A DNA stretch of 64,000 bases from Endomychus coccineus (taxonomy: Eukaryota; Arthropoda; Insecta; Coleoptera; Endomychidae). The translations under genes were made by a program, and so were the position numbers. The stretch is taken from assembly GCA_958510875.1 (NCBI GenBank), contig OY294070.1, forward strand, positions 43,848,306 to 43,912,305. The letters run 5' to 3'. Of the stretch, positions 1 to 10,405 are shown in pieces. The notes beneath the pieces were generated by a model that was not told where the DNA came from, made no database searches, and saw only the letters and a program-made list of their open reading frames with translations. Within the stretch, counting starts at the first letter, position 1, and the number at the start of each line of letters is the position of its first letter.

Positions 1-879
1 AAGAGCACGCGAACATCGCTGCTTTGTGGGAGACCTTTGTGGACCTCCGGCTAATCTAGATCCTCTACATCTTTGTCAGTCTTCTTCGCCGGACCTGCGG
101 ACAGCTCCCAATCCGACGCTAGGAACCCAGACAGCTTTACACATCAATTTATACACACACAGACGTCACTTCGCCGGACCAGCGGACCCCGCCGACCTAG
201 CGCTAGTACATCTACTTCGCAGGTCCAGCGGACGGATTCCGATCCGCGCTTGTGACAACGAAAAACACCGCTATACTCGCAAATATATCGCACGCTGAGC
301 TTTACAGCCTTCTCAGGCTTGGCCAGCGCCCTTCACAATTATCGCATTTCATTCTACGGCCCGTGGCGCAACAACGAGCGGATAATCGACTGCAGGTTAC
401 TCCGACTCGCATCGCAGAAGTAGGACTTCGTCCCGGCACGTTCTCAGTCCCCTCCGCGTCTCGACGTCCTCATATGAGACTCACACCGAGGTGTGTAACG
501 GAAACTCCGGCTCACGTCGAGGCTCCTACTCTCGAGACCCACGGCATTGCTAGATTGGCATTGCTTCAAACAACTCCAACTGTTTGTTTCATTTCACATT
601 CTACCTATTCCTATCTCAGTGAGTTTAGCGAAGTACACCGCAGCTGGATCCGCTAGTTCTTCATTTCATTTGGTAAGCTTGCTCTCCGTTTCTCTCACTT
701 AAGGTTTCGACTTCCTCATATTAAACAACAATCTACGTGCTCTTCATCTTCGAGATTTTCCTTTCGTATTTACAACAATTCACGCTCTACCACAACTGAC
801 CTCGCCGGTGCAGTCGGTATTAAACTCCGCCCACATCGAAGTTTCACCTCTCGTACAACAAGGCCTGTTATTTATTCAC
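1..879. other. Unassigned GC-richer stretch upstream of a non-LTR remnant
   Basis: This stretch is more GC-rich than the rest of the window. It contains several imperfect copies of a CGCCGGACC-GCGGAC motif (near 88, 172 and 220). An open frame at 252-656 (134 codons, plus strand) shows no domain I recognise, with Arg, Pro and Thr spread through it. The position just before a reverse-transcriptase C-terminus would suit a degraded part of a non-LTR element, but nothing in the sequence proves it. No tRNA, rRNA or clear promoter was seen. Confidence 0.3.
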
Positions 880-1271
880 AGTGGGAAGTAGACTGCATGA
901 AAACAGGAGAATGGTCAGTAAGCAAACGATGAAGAAATGGCAGGAACAGTGAGAGACAGAACAGCATGCTAACTGGACGAAGAAAATGATAGGGGAAATA
1001 TAATCATGGATGGTGCACACACAAAAAGACAGAGTAATACTTGATACAGTTTCTTACGGGCCATGGATCATACGGAACTTTCACTTATGGAATTCAGAAA
1101 ACCGAAGATGAAATGTGCCATATATGTCGGAAGATAGACAATCCTGAGCATATGTTCTATGAATGTCGTAGGTTTACTGAGGAAAAGAGAGAACTGGTGG
1201 AGAGGCTGAGCCGTATACCGGAAAGGGTAGAGAGAATAATCCCAGAAATGCTGACAAGCACAACCGACTGA
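880..1271 (+). pseudogene. C-terminal end of a non-LTR retrotransposon reverse transcriptase (R1/Jockey-like)
   Basis: Translation of 1041-1271 gives a typical tail of R1/LOA/Jockey-type ORF2: a segment reading QFLTGHGSYGTF, then a CCHC-type zinc motif (CHICRKIDNPEHMFYEC), then a charged helix ending in a stop at 1271. Upstream (880-1040) the same type of sequence continues but is interrupted by several stops. The polymerase and endonuclease domains are absent, so this is a fragment. The family is known to carry this zinc motif after the polymerase domain; the clade assignment is my inference from the GHG and CCHC arrangement. Confidence 0.7.
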
Positions 1272-1450
1272 GAATCAATTCACTGGTACGTAACGGAAGT
1301 GATGGGAGAAAAGGAAAAGAGGATAGGGACGGGGAGAATGCGACCCATGAAGACGAAGAGTACGTTCAGGTATAGATCCTAGATGTTATAAACAATCAAT
1401 GTTTTTTCCTCGGCTCTATACGACAAGAGGAGGACCCCCTCAACTATGAG
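1272..1450 (+). other. Probable 3' UTR of the non-LTR remnant
   Basis: Non-coding purine-rich sequence follows the RT tail. It contains a stretch near 1411-1445 (CGGCTCTATACGACAAGAGG) of the kind often found in 3' UTRs of R1-type insect elements. No poly(A) tail or target-site duplication could be fixed. Confidence 0.3.
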
Positions 1451-1954
1451 TTGTTTTTAGTCCAGAGGAAAGGATATTGTAGAACTGCAACACCGAATAT
1501 AAAAAAGAATGAGTTGAACAAGGATGGATATAGTGCAGAAAATAGAGAAGAAGGAACGACAATACCAGCAGCGGGGAAGAAAATACACCGTACCAAATCG
1601 ACGGAGACCTTCCTCGATGGATTAATGAGAAGTTACGCATCGACACACCCTAGTCGGTCACAAATAGGTGAAGAGATTGCAGAACATAGATCAGGAGACG
1701 AAACGAGAACGGAAGAGAATTCAGGAAACACGAACGACGGCTGCATGGACAAAGGGGACGACGGAATGTTGGACGCTCAAGAAAGACAAGAGGCTGAGGA
1801 GGAAGAACAACAGGCACATAGAGACACTCGGGCGACGAGAGAGCCTCCAATGAGTGGACAGGAAAATCAGAGGGTGACCTTCACTCCGACCCAGATCGTG
1901 GGACAAATCATAGATGCATGTATTGATGTTGATACGGATGATGACTGTGACTAG
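1451..1954 (+). CDS. Hydrophilic open frame of unknown function, possibly non-LTR ORF1
   Basis: This 167-codon frame encodes a very hydrophilic, Glu/Asp/Arg/Thr-rich protein. There is a Glu-rich run around residues 115-125 and an acidic C-terminus (DVDTDDDCD). No signal peptide, membrane segment or zinc knuckle is visible. It follows a non-LTR 3' remnant and precedes degraded sequence (1955-3200) that looks like an ORF1/gag-type coiled-coil protein, so it may be the N-terminal part of a retrotransposon ORF1. I do not recognise a named family. It may equally be a chance open frame in purine-rich DNA; antisense frames over the same interval are shadows. Confidence 0.3.
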   Translation: MFLVQRKGYCRTATPNIKKNELNKDGYSAENREEGTTIPAAGKKIHRTKSTETFLDGLMRSYASTHPSRSQIGEEIAEHRSGDETRTEENSGNTNDGCMDKGDDGMLDAQERQEAEEEEQQAHRDTRATREPPMSGQENQRVTFTPTQIVGQIIDACIDVDTDDDCD

Positions 1955-3200
1955 GACATTGACCCCTCCATATGAAGATCCTCACTGGCGAGGACTCCCC
2001 CCCCCCCCAAGACAGGACAAGAAAAGGGAAATACTGGACACGTCACTAGATAAGGACAGGAAAAGAATCAAACAACGAGGCCCAAATGATAAGAACAAAT
2101 AAGGGAATTATAAAACTAAGCATAGGATTCGAAAAATGGATAGAACAGAATACAAAGAGAGAAATAAAAGGAATAGCGAGTAAACTTAAAAAACAAACTG
2201 AAATCCTAAGCAAGGAAAACGTTTGTAACTGGATAGAGAAATGAAGCGGAGAGAAGACAAAACAAAGGATAAGCCGAGGTAGCCAAAGCGGAAGTACTCC
2301 AACACGAGAAAGTGGGATACAAGTAAACGATAAAAATAGAAGACTGGTCACATCCTTAAACAATATTTTTTTTTGGCTCTAGGCTTATTAGCTTTAACAA
2401 TATGAAATCATATAAAGAGTTTCTAGTAATACAGAATTTATAATGTGAAGATGAAATATACGAAAATGTAGAAACTAAAATCGGCAAACCTTTGAATACA
2501 AAATCATCAACAGTAATGTAGTTATGATCGAATCCATCGACAAGAACCTACAACAAATAATACAGCTCCTTTATGAGAATCGATACCCAGAGATTTTAGA
2601 CATACAAGATGACTTCGGAACCATAGAACAAATAGTAAAAATAAAGACAGATAAAGAACAAGAAGTATTGTACGGAAGATTATAGAGTTAGTACAAGACA
2701 ACTCCGAGGGAAAGATATGACTAATGTTACAAACATTGGAATTAGAAATAACCAATGATGAGTGGATAGCACTACATCACATAAACCACATTCATATATT
2801 GAAGTTAAGGGAAATGGTACAAGCAATATTTCAAGGAACAACAACTGAAATAATCATATATACAACGATGGCTAAGATAATGAAACAACAAAATAGCGTA
2901 GAAACAATAAGGAACAAATCTAGAGAAACCGACGCATGCACTAATAGTAGAACGAGAAGGAGAAAATTATAGATCTATTGAAAAAAAAACTGCTACACCA
3001 AAGACACTGTCGTTCAAAGATACACACTCTGTATACACCATACAATTACTTGAATATTTCAATTCACGTGCGGATTCAAATCGTGCGCGGTCAGACCTAT
3101 GACGGGATAAACTCAAATATAACAATTACTCAAAGCAACGGATCTCACATATACAAACGTTACCAATCACAAACCACGGAAATCAATATATCGTAATGCC
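1955..3200 (+). pseudogene. Degraded ORF1-like (gag-type) sequence of a non-LTR retrotransposon
   Basis: Pieces of charged, helix-forming protein can be read in shifting plus-strand frames. One around 2106-2240 is rich in Lys, Glu and Ile; another around 2520-2690 gives a stretch with IDKNLQQIIQLLYENRYPE and later KIKTDKEQEVLYGRL. Such coiled-coil-like segments resemble insect R1-type ORF1 proteins, but stops and frameshifts break every frame and no zinc knuckle is visible. The assignment is weak and rests on composition plus position. Confidence 0.3.
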
Positions 3201-3417
3201 AGAAAATATTATATTGAGCTATCATTTACCTTATGTAAATTCCCTAACACGGAGCACTACTATTAACTGTTTTAGAGTGACACAATTCAAATTCTTAATA
3301 TCAATCAACTAACTTCTGAACAATTCTGACTCTGATTCTGATTAATAATATCCCGATCTTTTGTCTGTCACTGTCTTTTATATGTTTTCGAGGTTCTGGT
3401 CAAGTCGTTTTATATTG

Positions 3418-3599
3418 TCATCTCTGCTTACGTCAATGGGGTTCACAAAGATGAAACAAATATGATATTATTATGCATTTTAATTTTCTTGTCAAGACTT
3501 GCAGGTTTCTTATCTCTGCTGGCGTCAATGGGGTTCACAAAGGTGGTACAAATATGATAATATTAGCGACTTGTTATTTTCACATCTCTGCTGAGGTCA
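3418..3599 (+). repeat. Short direct repeat, about 92-bp period, 2 copies plus a partial third
   Basis: Positions 3418-3467 and 3510-3559 share TCTCTGCT-ACGTCAATGGGGTTCACAAAG followed by ACAAATATGAT. A third, partial copy (ATCTCTGCTGAGGTCA) lies at about 3583-3599. The surrounding 3201-3760 is AT-rich and I see no gene in it. Confidence 0.7.
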
Positions 3600-3769
3600 C
3601 ACACACATATCAAAACAAATATGTGAGAGTTTGTATTAATATTAGATTAGGATATTGCATGAAAGTTAATAATAAAAAAATTCAAATAATAATATTAATA
3701 ATTTATTTCACGTAAAACATCATTGTCGGAGTTTATCCAACTGTTATGAATATTATCGAATCCTAACCA

Positions 3770-5165
3770 TTTGACGTATACCTTTTAATTTTTTATTTTT
3801 AAAATTTTTTCCACCAAATGTACATCTGGATATTTAACCTTATGTAGTTGTTGTTCATAGAATCCTCGAAGAATATCTTCATTTCTTGAGTCTTTTAATA
3901 AATATGTAACTGGATTTGTAATTGAATTTTTCTCATTGAAAATATTCCGGTTGACCAGTTAGGGGTGTATTTTTCATCAAATCACCTTCGAAATTTTGAA
4001 ATACGCACATGATCTCCTAACGTAAATTTCAAATTTGTTGCAGCTAATTTAATATGACTTTAAACTGTGTTTAAAAGAAGTTGTTTTTCATGTTTCTCCT
4101 TAGTAACATTAATAATTAGTTTCATCTTTATGGGGCGGTGTTTGGTATTATTATATTTTGTAATAACTTTTTGTAGTGAATCCAACCATTTATAGTTACC
4201 TTGTGAACTGAATTCTTTTCACATAATATTCTTCAATGTTCTATTAACTCTTTCAACTATAAATGCTTTTTTCTCGCTAAATACATTATGATAATTTACT
4301 CTATATTTTTCATTAATTGTTCGAATTTCTTGTTGAAAAATTCTTTAGCCATATCCGTTTGTAGATTATTTGGTGGTTTTATTTCCAAAACTTTCTCCAT
4401 GGAAATGTCTAAACATATTTGGAAAAACAATTAATTACAACTAATATCTATTTATAATCCTTATCCGCCTGATATAAGTCATTTAACGATTCCAAAATAA
4501 CTCTACGTCTTTTCATATTAATTCTAGAAGTTTTTTGTATCTCTTCGACAACTTGTCTTTTTGCTTCCGTGATAAATTTAGACAAGATTGTCTTATTCAA
4601 TAATTTCTGCTTCTCGTAATTCTTCCACAATAGAATTGATTTCGTTTGTATGACCAGTGTGACCGGCGTTTTGAGAAGCGATTAATAATTGTAAACGTTT
4701 TATAAGTTCATTTGGGTCATCCCAAAATACATATATTGTTTACTTCCAACAATAAACTACGTCCTGACATTTGTGCAATTATTTTCCTTTATTTTTTGCG
4801 ATCTAACTCCGTTTATTCGTTTGATAATACCTATGTTTAGAAGCTGTTTTTGTTAGAATTTCATTATAAGCCTTTTTATCATTCAATGTATGATATTTCG
4901 GATGTTTTTTTAAAAGTAATTCATATAATCCTCTGGTACCAGTATATGTTCTACCTTTTACTGCTATGTCTGTACCATTCATTTTTAAACTTGAATTCCA
5001 AATTGAAAATTTCTCCGTCATAGGATTGTGAGGAATTCCATACTTTTAGTCGAAATCTCTAAAGTCACCCGTTATGATTTCCCTCATATATTCTCGCGGT
5101 AACGGCACGTATTGTTTAAAATAGTCAACAAATAATTTTTCAGCTATATCATCATTTCTATGAAA
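3770..5165 (-). pseudogene. Polinton/Maverick-type (adintovirus-like) integrase gene, heavily decayed
   Basis: Read on the minus strand, this interval carries colinear pieces of a long integrase-type protein common in insect Maverick-like elements. In order: a segment at 5163-5022 with EYMREIITGDFRDFD then a stop; a clean stretch at 5021-4803 containing GRTYTGTRGLYELLLKKHP; a piece near 4725-4640 (YVFWDDPNELIKRLQLLIA); a stretch at 4630-4448 containing KRRRVILESLNDLYQAD, the usual lead-in to the integrase core; core pieces near 4370-4110 (NLQTDMAKEFF, then NYKWLDSLQKVITKYNNTKH); and a C-terminal chromo-like tail near 4030-3790 (VTYLLKDSRNEDIL). Known integrases of this family act as DDE recombinases that insert the element. 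At least six frame changes or stops make it non-functional. The upstream end abuts the Gypsy gag at about 5165. Confidence 0.8.
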
Positions 5166-5567
5166 TAAATACTATTAGAAATAAATATGAAATCGAGGAT
5201 TGTCTTGCAATTTTAAAATCGGATGATGCTCTTCATGATGAAAGCCGTCGATTTTATGAGGGATGGGCTCCATTACAGCGTACATGGTCGGCATTTGAAG
5301 ATGATTTTTTATCAGCTTTTCCTGATTATGAATCTTTGGGAACTAAATTTAAGAAGGCGTATGAAATAAAATGTTCACAATTCGAAATATTCAGTGAATA
5401 TGCACGCGTTAAAATTTGGGATTTGTATTGATTTCCCTCAGATTTACCTTGAGAAAAAGTAATATCAATTGTAGTGGACGGTATTCCAAATTCTTCTGTG
5501 CAGGAATGCATTCGTACACAAAACCCAACAAACTGAAATAATGATTGTATTGAGACGATATGAATCA
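5166..5567 (+). pseudogene. Gypsy gag, capsid part (fragmented)
   Basis: From about 5181 the plus strand encodes a capsid-like stretch containing EGWAPLQRTWSAFEDDF, the conserved W-x-x-F type region of Gypsy Gag, running to a stop near 5430. After frame changes a further piece at about 5470-5525 contains GIPNSSVQECIRTQNP, the usual segment shortly before the zinc knuckles. The N-terminus is missing. Gag forms the intracellular particle of the element; this copy cannot. Confidence 0.7.
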
Positions 5568-6176
5568 ATTAAATACAGAGCAAAAGAAGTTGATCAGGTG
5601 GATTATTCGTTAAATCGAATTAAACGACGCCGAACAGAAATTCATTGTACTGACAAATGTTTCAAATGTGGAAAGACGGGTCATAAAAAAGAGAACTGTC
5701 GAACATCTAGAATCGAATCTGATGATACTAAAGCGAGTGCTAAAGTAAATGTTGATAATAAAAGAAATATTACTCAATGCCACTTTTGTAAAAGATTAGG
5801 GCATGATGAAGGTCAATGTTGGAAAAAGCATGGGAAACCAAAAGTTTCAAGAGTTAATATCAGACGATGTGACATAATGCCTAAAGCTATTATTCCTTAT
5901 GGCAATAATATTCAATCTTTTCCGTATTTGGTTGATAGTGGTGCCGATATGTCTATTATTCATGAACATGTTGTATTCCAAGTAAACGGTAACATAATAA
6001 AAAACGAAGTACTTCTATCTGGTTTTGGTAGTAATGCTGTATCAACAATAGGAACTTGTACTTTGTTAGTGACGCTCAGGGAAGTAACGGTTGAAATAGA
6101 TTTTATAGTTGTACCAAATTCGACTATACCCGAAGTTGTTCGCATTAATCGGCTGGGATGTCATTTGCCGCCCTAG
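5541..6176 (+). pseudogene. Gypsy nucleocapsid and aspartic protease segment
   Basis: A 211-codon open frame. Residues about 40-53 form a CCHC zinc knuckle (CFKCGKTGHKKENC) and residues about 81-95 a second (CHFCKRLGHDEGQC), the RNA-binding nucleocapsid of Gag. A retropepsin active site, VDSGAD, lies at about 5931-5949 and is followed by the hydrophobic strands expected of the family, including a late G-rich segment. The frame is lost at about 6150, where the usual hydrophobic-GWD end of the protease continues in another frame (IGWDVICRP at about 6135). The ATG at 5541 is arbitrary because the true frame begins upstream in gag. Confidence 0.8.
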
Positions 6177-6483
6177 TCTTAAAATTGTTCGAAGAGATCA
6201 TGGTTTTGATTTATGCTTAAATAATATCAAAACGATTTTACGTCCAAGTTCAAAATTAGACGTGTCAGGATTGGACGAGCGTCAAAATGATATTTTGAAT
6301 AAAATTTTAGAAAAAGTACATTTTCTGTTGTCACTACTGGAAAATTGGAAATAAAACTTACCGATGATATTCCTGTTGCTTTTCGGCCTCGGCGATAAGC
6401 ATATTCAGAACGTATTCAAGTTAAACAAATAATAGATGATTTGCTTAAAGAAGGTATAATTAGAGAAAGCTCTTCTCCATATG
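6177..6483 (+). pseudogene. Gypsy protease/RT linker and start of reverse transcriptase
   Basis: This continues the polyprotein after a frame change. A linker runs to about 6350, then a segment at 6355-6480 carries the RT entry region (AFRPRR, an in-frame TAA at about 6397, then ERIQVKQIIDDLLKEGIIRE and a final SSSPY). It stops exactly at the insertion point of the DNA element at 6484; the next RT residues resume at 9234. Confidence 0.75.
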
Positions 6484-6509
6484 AAGGGCTTCATGCAAGA
6501 AGTCCCTAA
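6484..6509 (+). repeat. Left terminal inverted repeat
   Basis: Begins AAGGGCTTCATGCAAGAAGT and matches the reverse complement of 9202-9227 over 26 bp. With the flanking CATATG the complementary stretch extends to 32 bp, so the exact element boundary is ambiguous by up to 6 bp. Confidence 0.9.
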
Positions 6510-6828
6510 GAGCCATTTTTGTAAAAATGGGATTTGTGGCGCAGTCTATGTTTTAAAGCATGTACTTTCGACTAGCAATGACAGATTTTCTGCAAATCGA
6601 CCCGAAGTGCTTAATATTGCCAAGGCATTTTAACTAAGTTACACTCAATTTCGTGCAAGAAATCCCTAAGTTTTCAAAAAGTACCTATGTCGGAAAAAGA
6701 ACCTAAGTACGCCAAATGAATACTTGTAGAAATAATTCGTAAACTTAACCTTTTTTGTTGAGACTGTGTGAAGATATCAGATAATATTTGTGGTGTTTGT
6801 GCTAGTTATTTCAAAGTAATATTTGACG

Positions 6829-8965
6829 CGATGACTGACGTTTCACACTCCGAGAACAGCAGTAGAGGTAAGATTCTGTTATTTAGTTATTTTTCCTCTA
6901 TTACCTAAGCACAATATTATTTTAGAGCCTCTTTCGCGTAGTGAGGATGAATGGTTGCCATCCGACGATGAATATCAAACATGTAAATCATCTATCCTTT
7001 ATTCCAAGAAGTTCCTAGGCAGTTTATCAGTTTCAAATCAACCACAATCGGATAATGAAAATCTAAACATTGCCAGTACTTCTAATGATCCCATGATCCC
7101 AACTGCTACAGCTCCAAGGGGAACTTCACCCGATAAAAATATAACAGATATCGAGATATCCGAATCCACAAAACGAAAAAGACGGTTATGAAAAAGTGTC
7201 GCCTAATTAAGGAGCAAGCAGTTGATATCCTTTTATCTACGTGCCGCTGTAAATGCGACAAAAAATTATATCCAGCTGATGTAAAACAAATTCTTCAGTG
7301 TTTCAATAATTTAAAGTCCCACACTAAACAAAATATTTATTTAAGGGGATGTGTGCCCTCCACTCTCGCACAGAGATTACGTAATAAGAACAAGCCACCA
7401 AGAAAAGTATTTACATACACTTTTACTGCTCCCAGTAAAAATAAGTCAGTAACTGTCTGCCAAAACTTTTTTTAAGGCTACATGGTATTAAACGTGATCG
7501 CTTAAGGAAAAAGGTTTTAAATTTCAATGTAAGTAATATGGAAGATAATAGAGGCAAACATACAAGCCGACCAAACAGGGTGAATCCAAAAAGTATCGAT
7601 ACAGTAAATACCTTCTTGAAATCACTTCCAGCAGTTGAGTCGCACTATAGCCGCTCAGAAAATAAAACAAAGAAATATCTTCCCTCTGACATAACTATAG
7701 CTGATCTCCATCGGAAGTATGATGAACTTCATAGTGACATGGCCGTGTCTTATTCTATCTTTTACAAAATTTTCGTGGAGGACTTTAACTACAGTTTCTC
7801 CAATCCCAAAAAAGATATTTGCACTACTTGCACGAAATTTGCTGCCGATATAAATTCTGCACAAGCACATAATAATCTAGATGGTTTAAGACTACTTCAG
7901 GTTGACAAAGAACTCTATTGACGAAAAGCCGAAACATTTTTTTCCAACATGAAGAATAAAAAGGAAACTGCAGAGAAGCATGAAATGGTAATTTGTTTCG
8001 ATTTCCAAAAGAACTTACCACTTCCGGTGACTAATATTGGCGACGAATATTATTTGCGCCAGCTTTGGCTCCATAATTTTGGAATCAATGATATTGTTAC
8101 TAACCAAGCTACAATGTTTTTATTTACTGAGAACTTTGCCACAAAAGGACCCAACGAGGTCATAACAGCGTTGAATCATTACATACGAGAAAATAAACAG
8201 CAAAAACAGACTAAGTTGACAATATTTTGCGATAACTGTTTTTCGCAGAATAAAAATAGGTATTTATATACTTATTTGCATTCCTTAGTCACTTCATTAA
8301 TTTTTCATGAAATCGTGGTTCACTACCCTTTGCCAGGACATTCTTCAATGATGCCTATTGATCGATGTTTTGCGCTAATAGAAAAAAAGCGCCTTAAAAC
8401 GGATAAAATAAATAATCCAACTTATTACCTTAATCTTGTCAAATCTGCACGTGTTAAGCAGCCTTTCAAAACTGTTTTTTTGGAACATTCTCTGGTTTCC
8501 GAACCTTTGCCTGATACAAAAGTAATACGAGTTCGAGACTACAAAAAAATGTACTCGCCTAGAATAAAACCTAGTACACCAGGGATAGCTAAATGCCGAT
8601 CTGTATTGTTTTCAACAAATAACAAACCGCAAATGAGAGATACAATGACTGGTCCTTATTATACTTTTACATCGTATAGAATAGGCCAACAACCTTTTAT
8701 AGCAAACCTTATACCCGACAGTGCATACCATACCTTTTTAAAAATCAATGACAAAAAGTTACAAAACGTAAAACACCTTGTGCAGTACATTGAAAAAGAA
8801 GAAGATAAGCAGTTTTATAATATTTTGGATGAAGAAAGTCGTAATAAAAACAACGAAGACGAGACTGAAGATTGTTCCGATGTTGAAGAGTACGAAAAGT
8901 TTTTAAAAACAATACTTAGTTTGTATTATAGGTATAACATTTTGTTTATGTTTTGTAACATTTAA
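6829..8965 (+). pseudogene. DUF7869-like protein gene of the TIR element (broken)
   Basis: Exon 1 probably starts with the ATG at 6829 and ends at a GTAAGA donor (about 6868). An acceptor TATTTTAG at about 6925 restores the frame into an acidic N-terminal part (to about 7190). A frame change leads to 7188-7475, with a CRCKC cysteine cluster near its start. A single missing T in a run of seven (about 7467-7473) shifts the frame into 7538-7921, and an in-frame TGA at 7919-7921 separates this from 7949-8965. Recognisable blocks are VESHYSR, TIADLHRKYDE, YYKIF-like YSIFYKIFVEDFNYSF, then ICTTC, FDFQKNLPLP, FCDNCFSQNKNR, and PGHSSMMPIDRCF. The order of blocks matches the abundant uncharacterised insect proteins now grouped as DUF7869. 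The spaced Asp residues in FDFQ and FCDNC suggest an RNase H-like nuclease fold, which is inference. The C-terminus is acidic. Confidence 0.75.
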
Positions 8966-9201
8966 AATATATTTTGTTCATGTTTTGTAACACTTTTCTT
9001 TAAAAAGTCCCTAAGTACATCCAATACTACCCCTTTACTACCCCTATAGTTAATTTGTTATGATTCTTACTGATTACACCCATAGTTAGGGACCGAAGGT
9101 ATACGTTGCAAAATAACTTAAATTTTTTAAAAAGTAATTGTGAATTCACGACAGTTTTAAAAGTTTAAATTACTCATAACTTCAAACTTATCAAATGTCG
9201 T

Positions 9202-9227
9202 TTAGGGACTTCTTGCATGAAGCCCTT
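9202..9227 (-). repeat. Right terminal inverted repeat
   Basis: Ends CTTGCATGAAGCCCTT and is the reverse complement of the left repeat at 6484-6509. It is followed at once by CATATG and then the continuing Gypsy reverse transcriptase codons. Confidence 0.9.
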
Positions 9228-9233
9228 CATATG

Positions 9234-9772
9234 CAAGTCCGATTGTATTAGTTCAAAAGAAAAATGGTTCTTTGAGATTATGTTGCGATTATAGAAGTAT
9301 AAATAAAAAGACAATAAAAGATAGATTTCCTTTACCGAACATACATGATCAGTTAGACGCTTTGGGCCAAGCTGAATATTTCACGACTTTGGATATGAGA
9401 GCTGGTTTTCACCAATTAGAAGTTGCAGAAAATTCAAGAAAATATACTGCTTTCGTTACACCCGATGGCCATTTTGAATATAACCGCATGCCATTCGGTC
9501 TTGCTAATGCGCCTGCATGTTATCAACGAGCTATTAACAATGCTCTGGGCAATTTAAAAGATAATATAGCACAAGTTTATCTAGACGATATAATGGTAGC
9601 ATTCAAAACTATTGGAGAAGGTCTAAATAATTTAGAAAAAGTTTTAAATACATTACTGGGTGCAGGATTTGCATTAAATTGGGAAAAATGTGCATTTTTT
9701 GCTACTGAAACAGAGTATTTGGCAACAATAGTGGGCAACGGCGTGATTAAACCCAGTAATAAAAAAAATTGA
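9234..9772 (+). pseudogene. Gypsy reverse transcriptase core
   Basis: Continues the RT after the insert. Conserved blocks in order are LRLCCDYRSINKKTIKDRFPLP, TTLDMRAGFHQLEV (first catalytic Asp), FGLANAPACYQRAIN, and the YLDD catalytic box at 9578-9589. These residues would copy the element RNA into DNA. The box is intact. The frame is lost in an A-rich run at about 9763-9770, one extra A compared with the continuing frame (RQFLGLAEYFRKFIKGFS at about 9813). Confidence 0.85.
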
Positions 9773-9803
9773 AGCATTAATCAAGACACCAGCACCAAAA
9801 GAT

Positions 9804-10405
9804 GTGAAAGGTGTGAGGCAGTTTTTAGGTTTAGCGGAATATTTTAGAAAATTTATAAAAGGTTTTTCATTGTTAACCGCTCCGATTAATCAGTTATTAA
9901 GAAAAGATGCCGTGTTTAAGTGGACAGATGTACAAGAACCAATTAGCCAAGAAATTATCAAGAAACTAACAACTCAACCAGTTTTAAAAATTTTTGACTT
10001 GAACTTACCCACTCAGATTCATACCGATGCGAGTTCTTTGGGTATAGCAGCAGCTTTAATGCAGATAAAAAAGGAAAAAGTTACCCCGTGGCTTATTATA
10101 GTAGAAGAACTACAGAATGTGAATCAAATCACCATTCTTACGACTTAGAAACTCTTGCTATAGTAGAAGGAGTAGAACATTTCCGTGTTTATTTATATGG
10201 AATACCGTTTAAAGTTTATACAGATTGCAATTCAGTTCGTGCTACGGCACTAAAAAAGAATCTTCATCCCAGAGTAGCTAGGTGGTGGATGAGACTACAA
10301 GATTTTGACTTCACAATTGAATATCGCCAAGGTTGTAAAATTGGGCACGTAGATTATCTAAGTAAATGTCCGATATTGGTAGTAAAAAAAAATATAGCAA
10401 GTTGA
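9804..10405 (+). pseudogene. Gypsy RT thumb/connection and RNase H domain
   Basis: The stretch 9804-10148 holds the RT connection (FLGLAEYFRKFI) and the first RNase H block with its Asp (HTDASSLGIAAAL near 10020-10060). A frameshift at about 10080 moves into the frame of 10088-10405, which holds ETLAIVEGVEHFRVYLYG (catalytic Glu), TDCNSV and the end of the domain (FTIEYRQGCKIGHVDYLS). RNase H removes the RNA template. A run of nine A at about 10385-10393 breaks the frame again before the integrase. Confidence 0.8.

Larger units (their letters stand above)
6484..9227 (+). mobile_element. DNA transposon-like element with terminal inverted repeats, carrying a DUF7869-like gene
   Basis: A 2,744-bp insert interrupts the Gypsy reverse transcriptase. 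Its first bases are AAGGGCTTCATGCAAGAAGT and so on (6484-6509), and its last bases (9202-9227) are the reverse complement over 26 bp. The palindrome CATATG occurs on both sides (6478-6483 and 9228-9233) and once in the uninterrupted Gypsy reading, so the target duplication is CATATG, or by symmetry ATAT or TA with longer inverted repeats. One gene in the plus orientation fills most of it. It has one intron-like gap, one single-base deletion, one further frame change and one premature stop, so this copy is not autonomous. The presence of TIRs and a target duplication shows that the unit moved as a DNA element. Confidence 0.85.

Noticed and set aside
26..656. Genes in the first 0.7 kb
   Set aside because: Frames overlap in the GC-richer repeat-like stretch and show no domain or signal; not supported as coding.
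2046..2363. 105-codon minus-strand frame rich in Phe/Leu/Ser
   Set aside because: It is the complement of purine-rich ORF1-like sequence; the membrane-like look is a composition effect.
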